A DNA stretch of 64,000 bases from Maratus speciosus (Eukaryota > Arthropoda > Arachnida > Araneae > Salticidae): assembly GCA_963932465.1 (NCBI GenBank), contig OZ010786.1, positions 599,901,038-599,965,037 on the forward strand, given 5' to 3'. Positions 45,289 to 56,065 of the stretch are shown piece after piece; within the stretch, counting starts at the first letter, position 1; each line of letters begins with the position of its first letter. The position numbers and the translations under genes are program-made. The notes below the pieces were generated by a model that made no database searches, was not told where the DNA came from, and was given only the letters and a program-made list of their open reading frames with translations.

Positions 45289-45548
45289 TATACAATCCGT
45301 AAAGGATCTGGGCCGACAGTGCTCATCCCTGTTTTCTTGACCTTGGTCCCCGCGGTGCTACGCAGCATATGTCCCGGATAAGTGGTCAGCCTAATGCAGG
45401 ATCCCCGGTGTTTTGTGCCCAAGCAAGCTTGATACTCATTTTATCGACCCCGAAGGTATGAAAGGCTGAGTGAACCTTCCCCAGTCCAGAGTTGGAACTC
45501 TCGACCTCCAGCGCGGCAGTGAGATGCTCTGACCACTGGGCTTCGACT
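45289..45548 (-). mobile_element. tRNA-derived SINE
   Basis: Read on the minus strand it begins GTCGAAGCCCAGTGGTCAGA (box A-like, 45548 downward), continues with CTGCCGCGCTGGAGGTCGAG and a box B-like GAGTTCCAACTCT. The body follows: TTTCATACCTTCGGGGTCGA, TAAAATGAGTATCAAGCTTG, GCACAAAACACCGGGGATCC, ending near GGATTGTATAGCC. The tRNA-like head with promoter boxes, GC-rich body and no protein mark it as a SINE. The TTC..GGGGTCGATAAAATGAGTA block resembles a conserved central domain found in SINEs of several invertebrate phyla; that is from memory. SINEs are copied by LINE reverse transcriptases. Confidence 0.7.
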
Positions 45549-46690
45549 TTAACTAATTCAATTAGAATTTGTCTTTGCGGATTGTTTAAAGTAAGTAATC
45601 AATATGTGTCTTCTTCCGGTAAAGAAAAAAGTAATTAAAAAATAAAATAAACATACAGCAAGATGGTTCCTCAAGGTTGTCTTTGACCTTATTCTCGTTT
45701 TTGGGATAATATTGAAAATATTTTTAATTTAATCCAAATAATTTACCGCTGAGATTATGTTTAATATACTAGTTCTATATACTACATACTAATATATTAA
45801 TAGGTGTTAGACATAGACACAGAGATGTGCTAAAAATTGTATCATATGCTGCATTCAGTATTTGTTATAGTGAATAATAGCTAAACTTAAAAAAAAAATA
45901 ATGTAAGCTGCTCGATTCGGACAGACGTTCGAAGGCCGGCATGTCCGCAGGAGATCTAGCTGGCGGCGAAGCGGCCGGATCTACACTGTCGAAGGAAGTA
46001 GGGCCTCCCCACATTAGGCTCGTTTGGAAAGATTTTCGAAACACTTTCAGTAAGATGCTGGATAGACGGGCGAAGCCCGCTAGTTCCAATAAATAAAACA
46101 AAAACAAGTTATTACAGTTAAAAATAAACAATAAATACAACTTACTTTCTTCAATCTTTGTCAAAAAATTCCCCAGCTTGCTTCAGCAAACATTCCTGAA
46201 ACACATTTCAACTTTTACTGATTCATAATTAATCCAAGAAACGAACAAAGCTTGAAAAAACAGATTCAAATGGTGGCACTTTTTCCCGAACAACGGTTGA
46301 TTTTGCTTGACATATTAATGAGAATAATCATGTACTTCGTTGCTTTTCACTTCACTTTATTCAAAATGATCTCGCCTGCAGTTTCTGGGTGACTGTAACG
46401 ACGGCAAAAGTCGTTCTCTTGGTTGAAATTCACGGCTGGATAAGTTTCCTTCCTACAAAATAATTGGAGGATGCAGAAGAATGAGAGATAAGAACAGAGA
46501 ATGGATGCATAAGACAAGACATGCTTGGATTAATCTAGAACATAAAACTTTTCTACGCAGGATGTGAGTCGTAAAATGGTGGAAACCGACCTGGAAACAG
46601 AGAATCACTTTCGGTGGACGGAAAAAATCGTCTGCCAGAGGAAATTAATCTTTAACCCTTCAGTTAGTTCCCAAATAGGGTCTGCAAGAG
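45549..46690. other. Spacer with a GC-rich island
   Basis: 45900-46090 is strikingly GC-rich for this window (GGCCGGCATGTCCGCAGGAG, GGCGGCGAAGCGGCCGGATC, GACGGGCGAAGCCCGCTAG). GCGGGCTTCGCCCG is a local hairpin. The minus-strand frame through it (WGGPTSFDSVDPAASPPARS) has no recognised family. It may be a captured fragment or transposon part. Confidence 0.35.
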
Positions 46691-47830
46691 CAATTTTTAA
46701 CACTTTTCAACTATGAATTCGATTTGTCTGGACTTCTGTCCGTGCTCTAATTCACATAAATATAATCAGATTGCATTATAAATGAGATATGTTATTGAGT
46801 TTTATAGTACTGAAAATGAAGTTGTAGCATTTACAGTCAGTTTACATGGGTACCCAAAACAATTACATTACATTACGGTCTATAGGACACGGATAACGTC
46901 AAAGAATTCGGTCCCTGTTCCACGTGCTTGTTTTGTTTGGGCCGAATGAGGGGCATTCAAATTTGAACGATAACCGGCTTTGTATGGCAATTCGTTTTTA
47001 CGGCATACTGCACCTCTATTTTTTCTCTTTACTCTGTGGGTGCACTACTGTAGAATATGGAGTGGCATTTATTTGTTAAAGTAGAATTCGATTACAGAAC
47101 TTTCTGTGACAGATAATTGATAGAAGTGCGTTTCAGATGGGGCATGCATTTTAAAACAAAATTAAATTTTAGTACATTACGTTGGTGTGTATAAATACTT
47201 TATCTCATTTACCGGGATGCGCAAAAAAATTCGTAAGGATCACTGTTTATGAGCGTGAATTCCTCAGAGGTGTTTTTTTAATTTTTCTAAGCATTTTCTA
47301 GCTTTGCTGTATTTTTTAGTATATATTTAGACATGTTTCATATAAATGAATTCATGTACAAACCTACGCAAAAACTGAATATAGTCTCGTCTATGGACAG
47401 TAATTGTTGGCAGTGAGAATTTAGCTCTGTTACGCGTTACCTATCTTAATTAAATTTTATGAAAAATTTGTTTATAAAAAAAATCTTAAGATTATATACA
47501 GAGCTGGACAAATTATTTCAAGTCGCCATATTATGGCCGGTAAATGCTGAAAAAAAAAATGTGTATTCCGCTTTATAGCCGAATTAAATTTTAACAGATC
47601 ACGTGGAGCGTAACAAATCTATATATTATATACATAGCTACACAAAAGAATTCGAATATCTTATCCACTGTGGGCGTTAATTGGTGAAATTAGATGTTCA
47701 AGTGTGTTATGTGTATCTTAAATTGTTTATTTAGATATCTTCTTTTTCCTTATTAAATATTGAATTTTTTGTAGCACTATTTCGGACATGGTGGAAAGTG
47801 TTTCATAATGTATAGTTGCATTACAATATG
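46690..47830 (+). repeat. Family B degenerate tandem array
   Basis: It starts AACACTTTTCAACTATGAAT with a GTCY-like tract (TTTGTCTGGACTTCTGTCCG), then diverged units with phrases like TTTACATGGGTACCCAAAAC, CGGGATGCGCAAAAAAATTC and TACATAGCTACACAAAAGAA. It ends GGACATGGTGGAAAGTGTTT like the array at 26150. Confidence 0.5.
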
Positions 47831-49312
47831 GATATATATATATACAGGTATTTTTTCTTTTCATCATTTAGAATTGGGGTTTGATTGAGGTTCGAGTATT
47901 TCGGGTTCAGGTCGAAATGCGGTGGATGAAAATTTTTGTCTAGCTCAGATCGCGTTTCGGGTAGAGTCCCGCATCGTGTTGGGCAAACTAAACTCAATCC
48001 GGCTGGTGGTTTGAGTCGGATCCGGAGAGAATACTTTTTCAGATGGGCTCTTTTTTCAACGTGGCTTTCGCTAGAGTGTCTTTTACTCGGGACGTGGCCG
48101 GGGACCTAAGAACCTAGCTTCCGCAAAAGAGTCTAAATAAGTGGAAGAATAAAGGGCTGCGGACGAAGAGAGGCCGCTCGCCGCGGCAGTGACCCAGCCG
48201 CCGAACGAGACTAATAAAGAGCTCGAAGTAGGTGGGAATCGTTTGGTAGCTTCATAGGACGCATGATTTTTCTTTATTGTTTACTTTCCTTTAAAAAAAA
48301 AAGTAATGCAATTTTTTCTTTTCTATTGCCGCAGCGTAAAAAACGTGGGAAGAATTCAAATAAAAATGCTAACACGTGTATTTTGTTTTTGTAAATCAAT
48401 AAAAATTCAGACCTATATTTTCGCATCCGAAATTGACGTTATTCTGAGCCGATAATATTCATTTTCTGTGTATGAAATTTACAAATTTCACAACAAGAGC
48501 GTAGTACCTTCATTTAAACGTATTTAGAGTTAAACATCTACTGTAATGCAGATGTTTCAATTTCAATAGAAAATATTTAAGGGAAAAAATAATAAATAGA
48601 AAATAATTTTGTTAATATAGCGTCACTTTTAATCAGACATTTTTAGAGTAGCGTCATAAATTGACTCTAAACAAACGATTTCTATGTTTTATTACTCATT
48701 TCATTTGTGTATTACAGGTATAACCTATAATAGCTAAGTGTTTTAATGTTTTACATGCAGTGGTAACAATTTCCAAGATTTTTATTTTATAGGATTTGAA
48801 ACATAACAATAGTTTTCTTTTAAAAGTTAGTTCTTTCTCTTTTCAAACAAAACTTGACTGATGCCACAACTGTAAGATAGTAGTGTTGAATTTAGACACT
48901 TTTTTTCCAGGGGTAGATTTATGCAGGTCCGTGTGGGGGAGCATTGTTAGTTCTGGCGAGAGGAGGAGAAACTTTTTCACTTCTAGAGCATTAATAATGT
49001 AATATTTTCTTCATTTAACTAATTAATGAATACTTGCGTATAGTTCCTTCAAAAGAACCCCTTCATTCTTATAGAAGCCGCCACTTCGAGTGAACTCGTA
49101 AAAATAAAACAGTTTTCTTGAGTAGCTATTAATTTAATTCTACTTAAACTACTGCGTCTGACGTTATAAAATCTATAAACTTTCCTGAAACTTCTTATCA
49201 TTGACGTTACATGAACATTTATTGACGCATAAATTCTCCAGTGATTCAAAGGCCCTTAGAGAGGCACTTCAGCTGTTTGAAAGGTTCAATGCTTAAGTCG
49301 AGTTGCCGATGG
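47831..49312. other. Spacer with GGGTC-type repeat and a GC-rich island
   Basis: 47870-48010 is a degenerate TTCGGGT-type repeat. 48050-48240 is a second GC-rich island (GACGTGGCCGGGGACCTAAG, GAGGCCGCTCGCCGCGGCAG) without an open frame of note. 48880-48990 repeats phrases of 760-840 (TGTTGAATT.AG.CACTTTT, GGGG.AGATTTATG). The rest is AT-rich with nothing recognised. Confidence 0.35.
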
Positions 49313-49320
49313 GCATAGAT

Positions 49321-49506
49321 CAGAGTTGTAAAAAACCCGGGTTTTTATATAAAAAAAAAACCCAGCCCGGGCGGGTAGTTGGGCGGGTACCCGGGCAGTT
49401 ACCCACTACAACCTTATGGTTGTAAAAAACTCGGGTTTTTTATTAAAAAACTCAGCCCGGGTGAGTAGCTGAGTGGGTACCCGGGTAGCTACCCACTACA
49501 ACCCTG
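49321..49506. mobile_element. Short hAT MITE with internal duplication (186 bp)
   Basis: Ends CAGAGTTGTAAAAAA and TACCCACTACAACCCTG are flanked by a perfect 8-bp duplication GCATAGAT (49313-49320, 49507-49514). The interior is two tandem copies of a roughly 90-bp unit (GTTGTAAAAAACCCGGG...CCCGGGCAGTTACCCACTAC). Confidence 0.85.
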
Positions 49507-49757
49507 GCATAGATGGGATTCGATTTTTAACTGGAGAGGTGTGGAAAATCTCTACATGGCTCTGCTATATCGGAGGGCTGTTCGGCTGAAAAAAAAAATA
49601 TATTGCCCAGAAACTTAGTCATCTCTGAAAAAGTCGCTAAGAAATTCTGGACCTTGTTCCAGGGATGTTCTATTACTGAAAACCCGCGCGGAGTGAAGTC
49701 TATCAAAAGTTCGGTCATGTTGAGAACCAATAACAGAACTCTTTAAATTATCTTTAA

Positions 49758-49969
49758 CCCCTTGAAGGACGGTGATGTCGCTATGGCATCACATAATTTT
49801 AATCCCTAATTGCCACATTGGCACCCGAATTTTTTTTATGAAAATTTCACTTTTATTACGTACGCGAAAATATACGTTTATTTGTTTACAAATAAATTTT
49901 CTTGTAAATACTGGTGTCATTCAATTATTTCAACATTTTACGAATACATATACCTTGCCCCTGAAAGGG
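49758..49969. mobile_element. TTAA-flanked piggyBac-like MITE, copy e
   Basis: TTAA at 49754-49757 and 49970-49973; termini CCCCTTGAAGGACGGTGATG and TTGCCCCTGAAAGGG; core ACAAATAAATTTTCTTGTAA. 212 bp. It lies about 300 bp upstream of the middle FGF-like exon. Confidence 0.72.
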
Positions 49970-49973
49970 TTAA

Positions 49974-50284
49974 ACGTCCAGCTTGTTTGTACTTCGTGAA
50001 ATTGTAGCGTGTCGTCAGTAAATAGATGTTTAGTCTCTTGCCATTCCATTCTTAAAATTGCTTCACAATAAGAATAAATTCCCAAATCTTCCGTAGAGCG
50101 ACATTTCGATTTGTAGGGGAGGGGGGGGGGGAGAGGGGGAGATACCCATCCCTCGTCACTATCTGAATTATTTACTGTGTATAACGATCTGACTATTGTA
50201 AAAAAATATTATTTTGTAGTATGTCTTAACAATAATGATATACAATTGGTTATAAAAACGATTAACTATTATGTTTATTTTTGC
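49974..50284. other. Intron sequence before the middle exon
   Basis: It contains a G-rich run (GGGGAGGGGGGGGGGAGAGG, about 50116-50140). The last stretch, TATGTTTATTTTTGC, is an acceptable polypyrimidine tract for the exon acceptor. Confidence 0.4.
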
Positions 50285-50287
50285 CAG

Positions 50288-50391
50288 CAGTTGTACAGCT
50301 GTTCCTATCGAAATACAACAATCATGCTCAAATTTACGGGAAGAAAGCGAGGAGGTACATTTGCACGAAGGAAAAATCTGCCATCGCTAAA
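50288..50391 (+). CDS. FGF-like secreted growth factor, middle coding exon
   Basis: This 104-nt exon encodes residues 59-93. It is read in the phase left by exon 1, the split codon being G|CA (Ala). AVVQLFLSKYNNHAQIYGKK aligns with the FGF8 stretch starting AKLIVET, and RRYICTKEKSAIAK (80-93) aligns with the FGF8 motif ..LYICMNKKGKLIAK. A middle exon of about 104 nt is a known hallmark of FGF genes. The acceptor is a tandem CAGCAG (50285-50290): using the second AG gives 101 nt and removes one residue. The donor is GTAAGT at 50392 (phase 0); the GT at 50396 would extend the exon by four bases to 50395 and exit in phase 1, the phase exon 3 needs. Frame +1 is also open here and reads LYSCSYRNTTIMLK..GRKR, but it does not fit exon 1's phase and has no FGF similarity. 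Confidence 0.78.
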
Positions 50392-50549
50392 GTAAGTTTT
50401 TTTTTTTTTTTTTAATATTATCGTAAATTCTTATGAATGTTAAGGGAACGGTGAACCTTGAAAAGAATAAAACATTTTACATTTTACAAACGTCTTAAAA
50501 AATTCGCCTTTGGTCTGTTGTCATATTAATGGAACGCAAAATATTTATA

Positions 50550-51306
50550 CAGTGAAATCTGCCTGCGCGACCACCTCCATTAAGCGACCACCTTCCTCAA
50601 CGATAATTTTTTTCATGGAACGAAATTTATTCCCATAGGCTCAATACTAATTTGACCTCCGTTCAGAGACCATCACAGTTTTGAATTCCCTCCATGAGCG
50701 ACCCTTTGAAGAAAATTCAACAAATTCCGTTTTTACCTGGTCGCTTGAAGAAGGTTTTATTCGAAAAATAATTCCGGAGGGCGCATTATTAATCAAACTT
50801 CTAAACTAAGTTTAGATTTTTGTTTAATTCCGGTAACTTTTAACCCTTTGTGCCTTTTTAGGCAACGAATTTAACGCTGGTGACGAATTGCTGCTCTGCC
50901 CCATTCTGTCAGGAAACTCGCAAATAAATAGATAAATTAATGAAATCGTCATTATTTGTTCCCGTCAAAGAAAAAAAAAAAAAAAAAAAAAAAGAAAGAA
51001 AAAAAATGCACTTATTTACTGAACTTGGAAAGGACGTGGAAATAAAAGTTGTGAAAAGATAAAAACGTAAAATCAAAGCAAACGTCAATATATTCGTTTT
51101 TTAAACTCTGCAGTAATTAAATTTTGCTTTGATACTTAAATTTTTATATTTTTTCCTAACGTAAAAAATAAATTTTAGTAACATTAATTGTTACCTTTTT
51201 TCAACAATTAAAATCTAGATATAAACACGACCTCCATTAAGAGATCACCTCTCGAAAAAACCAATTTTTATTGGTTATTGGTGGTCGCTTTGCGGAAGTT
51301 TTACTG
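50550..51306. mobile_element. TA-type pogo-like MITE, AAACCTCC family, copy B
   Basis: The left end CAGTGAAATCTGCCTGCGCG and the right end TTTGCGGAAGTTTTACTG are inverted and flanked by TA (50548-50549, 51307-51308). The internal order is opposite to copies A and C (GAAGAAGGTTTTATTCG, CCAATTTTTATTGG). A long A run lies at 50970-50993. Confidence 0.75.
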
Positions 51307-51646
51307 TACTCATTAAATTTCATTAAATGATACATTTGTTAAATTTCGGCAAACTTTAGCCTGTGTGATTTGGATAGCTACTCTTGATTTTTTTTAAAAC
51401 CTAAAAGTAATTCCCTCCGCCTCCAACATAAAAAAAGGGGTTCTGAAAGGGTTAATAAACATTTTGTAGTGTGTATAAATTCTATAGATACAGCGTTACC
51501 CAAACTGATTCGAATTAACATCTATAGAAAGGTTTTTTTAATTTTTAAACTGTGTTACGCCGTTCAGCTAAACCGGGTCATACTATATTATTTGATGTGT
51601 GTTTTACTATATTATGTGGTGTGCGTGCATCATATTCATGGCTGCA

Positions 51647-51930
51647 TTACACTCTAAATAAAAAAGGATGACAATTCACTCCGGAGGAGTGAATAATCAC
51701 TCTATCCCAGAGTCAAAATACGCCCAACCTCTTTAGAGTGACTATTGACTCTGAGCTAAAGTGAAATTTTTGACTCTCTGAAAGATTGAATAGTCACTCC
51801 TGGAAAGTGAATATTCACTCTAAACAGGGGTGGATAATCACTCTTTCGGAGGAGTGACTATTCACTCTTGCTAAAGGAGTGCGGTTTTTAACCCCTGGTA
51901 GGAGTGAATAGTCACTCTTTCATAGGAATG
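51647..51930. repeat. GAGTG/CACTC inverted-pentamer cluster 1
   Basis: It starts TTACACTCTAAA, then more than a dozen GAGTGA or TCACTC words in alternating orientation, at spacings of about 10-25 bases (GGAGTGAATAATCACTC, AGAGTGACTATTGACTC, GGAGTGACTATTCACTC, GGAGTGAATAGTCACTC). Each pair is a short hairpin. Cluster 2 at 58727-58877 ends with the inverse terminus TTTTAGAGTGTAA. Confidence 0.7.
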
Positions 51931-51962
51931 AATGTTCATTTTTTATGTAGTCGGTTCTTTTT

Positions 51963-53010
51963 ACTTTCTTCTATCTTTACAAGAAGAAAGTATTGGTTTC
52001 ATGAAAATTTTCGAATTCCAGTTTTCGACGAATTTACACGTTTTATGGGTCAGAGATTCCAAAAAACATGTTTTTACAAAATGTCTGTCTGTGAGTCTGT
52101 CTGTCTGTCTGTCTGTATGTGACACAAATTTTGTGGGCGCTCTATCTCAAGAACTAATGCACGGAATTTAATAAAAATTTATATTCAGGTAGTCCCTGAT
52201 ATAGATTGGTGCTGGTTAGTTTTTGGTGTAAATCGCCTTGCAGGTGGCGCTGCTATGTAGCATTTTGCAGGATTTTCGCAAAAGATCTATCTCAAGAACT
52301 AAGGCACGGATTTTTATAAAACTTCAGATTCCGTTAGTCCTTGACATGAATGGATGCTGTTTACGTTTTGGTGTAAATCGCTCAACAAGTGGCGCTGCTT
52401 TGCTGCATTTTGCAGGATTTACACTATTTTCGCAGTAGCTCTATCTCAAGAACTAATGCACACATTTTCATAAAACTTTTGATTTAGTTAGTCCTTGATA
52501 TGAAATGATGCTGACTACGTGTTGGTGTAAATCGCCCAATAGGTGGCGCTGTTGTGCTGCATTTTGAACTATTTCCTCAATAGCTCTATCTCAAAAACTA
52601 ATGCACGAATTTTCATCAAACTTCAGATTTAAGTATAACTTGATTAATATTGCTGCTGATTATGTGTTGTTGCAAATCGCTCAACAGGTGGCGCTTCTAT
52701 GCTGCATTTATCAGGATTTGAGCAATACCTCTACCTCAAGAACTAATGCACGAATTTTCCTCAAACTTCATATTCAGTTAGACGTTAACATAGGTTGGTG
52801 ATAATTAGGTTCTGGTGTAAATAACCCAATAGGTGGCGCTGCTATGCTGCATTTTGCTAGATTTACACGATTTCAGCGACAGTCATACCACGAGAACTAA
52901 TGCACGGAATTTCATATTTTTGAATTCTCATGATGAACACAGATTGCCATTTAATTTGGCACTGTGATAGTTAATTTTGAAGTATTGACATGTATGAGAT
53001 AGAAGAAAGT
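51963..53010 (+). mobile_element. HINE-like element, third family, with six tandem units
   Basis: Perfect inverted ends ACTTTCTTCTATCT (51963-51976) and AGATAGAAGAAAGT (52997-53010). After the left end comes a (GTCT)n run (GTCTGTCTGTCTGTCTGT, about 52083-52118), then six diverged units of about 145-150 bp, each with CTCAAGAACTAATGCACG and GGTGGCGCTGCTATGCTGCA. The order (inverted subterminal repeat, GTCY tract, tandem repeats, inverted repeat) is the same plan as family A with an unrelated sequence. Confidence 0.72.
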
Positions 53011-53940
53011 TTTGTGATAGCAACAACCTACTATTTTTATTTTGCTTTTATGGTCATTTTTAAAGAATCTCATCTTTATGGCATGCAATGAAAATAGATA
53101 CAAGCGTGGTAAAGATTGGAATAAAATACTTCATTAGCAATATTTATTTAATTCATAGTTTGTAACACTAATTGAACTTTTAAGGAAAAATTCAGTTAAA
53201 GTTACATACGAATTTAAATTAGATTACTGACAGAAATAAACTAAAATATTTTAATCCAATCTTATCCTTTGTGTTTGCTTTTATTGCATGCCCTATAAAA
53301 ATATTACTTTTTAAGTTTTATTAATAACTTTTTAATAGGTGGATGTTATATGTTTAACAATGTTTGATTTTATTTTAATTTTTGTTTTAAATATAAAACC
53401 GTAACTTTTTCCTTATATTATTACTATTTTTGCAAAGCCCTATTGTTCTAAAATATTTTTAATTTTTCCATTTAAAAGCAATGCTTATAAACTCACTTCT
53501 TTTTCAAATAAGTTCTAAGCATGATTTAAATGTTAAGAATGTGTATTTTTTTTTATCAGCTGTGATTTGCTTTTGTTTTATTTAATATGAACATGGAGTC
53601 TAAATTTTGAGTTCTCTAGAATATGTATATATTTTTCTTTTAAACATATTCCTTAACTTAATCATGATTTCTAATTTTCGTCCGTTATTGCTGAAAAATG
53701 GAATTAATACAATACTTATTAATAAAATGACACGATAAGCCATATTTAATTTAAATTTTTTATTCGCGTAGATATTGTATTTTGTGACTATGAGCAAAAT
53801 AGATTTTATATGTTTTATAGGAAAAGATTGACCTCGGAAATAGAAAATGAAAAAGAAAAGTGCCCAGCTAAACTGATGGCATTGAGCTCACAGACTATTC
53901 ACACTAATTGCATATTATACTCTTATTTTAAAGAATAATG
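53011..53940. other. AT-rich spacer, nothing recognised
   Basis: One splice-like site (TTTTATAG at 53814-53821) precedes a 114-base open stretch. It was considered as an exon and rejected (see rejected list). Confidence 0.35.
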
Positions 53941-56060
53941 CCACTCAAAAAAATAAGTGAAGGGGAATTAGCCCCCGTTTCCCCCTTTATACTTAACCAG
54001 TGAACCTCCAAATCTAATCAGGGAAGATCCTTATCATAATAAACCGGTATACCAAATTTGGAGCAAATCGAATAATCTTGCAAAAAAACCCCATTTATCT
54101 AAATTAAGGGGGTGGACTAACCCCCCTTTATCCTTAACCAATGAATCGCCAAAACGAATCAGGGAAGCTCCTTAACATAATAAACCGGTATACCAACTTC
54201 GGAGCAAATCGAATCATTCTGCATGAAAAACCTATTTATCTAAATCAAGAGGGGCGGGCTAACCTCCCTTTTTCCCCTTTACCCTTTACCCTTAACCAAT
54301 GAACGCCAAAACTAATCAGGGAAGTTCCTTAACATAATAAACCGGTATACCAAATTCGGAGCAAATCGAATCATTCTGCATGAAAAACACATTTATCTGA
54401 ATTAAGGGGGGGGTGGACTAACCCTGTTTTTCCGCCCTTTATCCTTAACCAATGAACCCCCAAAACTAATCAGGGAAGTTCCTTAACATAATAAACCGGT
54501 ATACCAAATTCGGAGCAAATCGAATCATTCTGCATGAAAAACACATTTATCTGAATTAAGTGGGTGAACTAACCCCGTTTTTCCCCCTTTATCCTTAACC
54601 AATGAACCCCCAAAACTAATCAGGGAAGTTCCTTAACATAATAAACCGGTATACCAAATTCGGAGCAAATCGAATCATTCTGCATGAAAAACACATTTAT
54701 CTGAATTAAGGGGGGTGGACTAACCCCGTTTTTTCCCCTTTATCCTTAACCAATGAACTCCCAAAACTAATCAGGGAAGTTCCTTAACATAATAAACCGG
54801 TATACCAAATTCGGAGCAAATCGAATCATTCTGCATGAAAAACCCAATTATCTGAATTAAGGGGGGGGGGGTGGACTAACCCCGTTCCCCCCCCTTTATC
54901 CTTAACCAATGAACTCCCAAAACTAATCAGGGAAGTTCCTTAACATAATAAACCGGTATACAAAATTCGGAGCAAATCGAATGATTCTGCATGAAAAACC
55001 CATTTATCTGAATTAAGGGGGTGGACTAACCCCCCTTTTCCCCCTTTATCCTTAATCAATGAACCCCCAAAACTAATCAGGGAAGTTCCTTAACATAATA
55101 AACCGGTATACAAAATTCGGAGCAAATTGAATGATTCTGCATGAAAAACCCATTTATCTAAATTAAGGGGGGTGGACTAACCCCGTTTTCCCCCCTTTAC
55201 CCTTAACCAATGAACCCCCAAAGCTAATCCGGGAAGTTCCTTAACATAATAAACCGCTATACCAAATTCGGAGCAAATTGAATCATTCTGCATGAAAAAC
55301 ACATTTATCTGAATTAAGGGGGTGGACTAACCCCGTTTCCCCCCCTTTACCCTTAACCAATGAACCACCAAAACTAATCGGGGAAGTTCCTTAACATAAT
55401 AAACCGCTATAACAAATTCGGAGCAAATCGAATCATTCTGCATGAAAAACACATTTATCTGAATTAAGGGGGGTGGACTAACCCCGTTTTCCCCCCTTTA
55501 CCCTTAACCAATGAACCCCCAAAACTAATCAGGGAAGTTCCTTAACATAATAAACCGCTATACCAAATTCGGAGCAAATTGAATCATTCTGCATGAAAAA
55601 CACATTTATCTGAATTAAGGGGGTCGACTAACCCCGTTTTCCCCCCTTTACCCTTAACCAATGAACCACCAAAACTAATCAGGGAAGTTCCTTAACATAA
55701 TAAACCGCTATACCAAATTCGGAGCAAATCGAATCATTCTGCATGAAAAACACATTTATCTGAATTAAGGGGGGTTGACTAACCCCGTTTTCCCCCCTTT
55801 ATCCTTAACCAATGAACTCCCAAAACTAATCAGGGAAGTTCCTTAACATAATAAACTGTATACCAAATTCGGAGCAAATCGAATCATTCTGCATGAAAAA
55901 CCCATTTATCTGAATTAAGGGGGGGGGGGGTGGACTAACCCCGTTTTCCCCCCTTTATCCTTAACCAATGAACTCCCAAAACTAATCAGGGAAGCGCCTT
56001 ATCACAGTGAACCTAGGAAAAAATTTTGAAGCAAATCGGATGTTTCTATCAAGAGTTATC
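53941..56060. repeat. Minisatellite of about 14 units, ~150-bp period
   Basis: Unit landmarks GAAGTTCCTTAACATAATAA recur at 54023, 54164, 54321, 54475, 54625, 54776, 54932, 55082, 55233, 55383, 55534, 55684, 55835 and 55991. Spacing is 150-151 bp in the centre and less regular at the edges. Length changes come from G and C runs (AAGGGGGGGTGGACTAACCC). Other unit phrases: AGCAAATCGAATCATTCTGC and ATGAAAAACACATTTATCTG. Outer units are the most diverged, as expected from unequal exchange. Confidence 0.93.
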
Positions 56061-56065
56061 GCGTT

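Larger units (their letters stand above)
2596..50287 (+). other. Intron 1 of the FGF-like gene (about 47.7 kb)
   Basis: It is bounded by the GTAAGT donor after exon 1 and the CAGCAG acceptor before the middle exon; the phase (1) agrees on both sides. It contains most of the transposable elements listed here. No conserved host exon was recognised inside it, although a small alternative or 5' exon could be missed by eye. Confidence 0.65.

Noticed and set aside
45865..46164. Minus-strand open frame of 99 codons over a GC-rich island
   Set aside because: Low stop density follows from GC content; no family, start context or splice signal was recognised.
50177..50395. Alternative frame of the middle exon with a GRKR dibasic, amidation-like site, as a neuropeptide precursor
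   Set aside because: This frame does not fit the phase of exon 1 and has no signal peptide. The other frame continues exon 1 and shows clear FGF-like spacing.
53822..53938. Possible exon after TTTTATAG, open for 38 codons with two cysteines (KRLTSEIENEKEKCPAKLM..)
   Set aside because: It joins only the non-FGF frame of the middle exon. In the FGF frame (phase 0) it stops after nine codons and lacks any trefoil similarity, so it is probably a chance open stretch.
53941..56060. Regular repeats that could suggest a CRISPR array
   Set aside because: The whole ~150-bp unit repeats, with no unique spacers, in a eukaryotic intron: a minisatellite.
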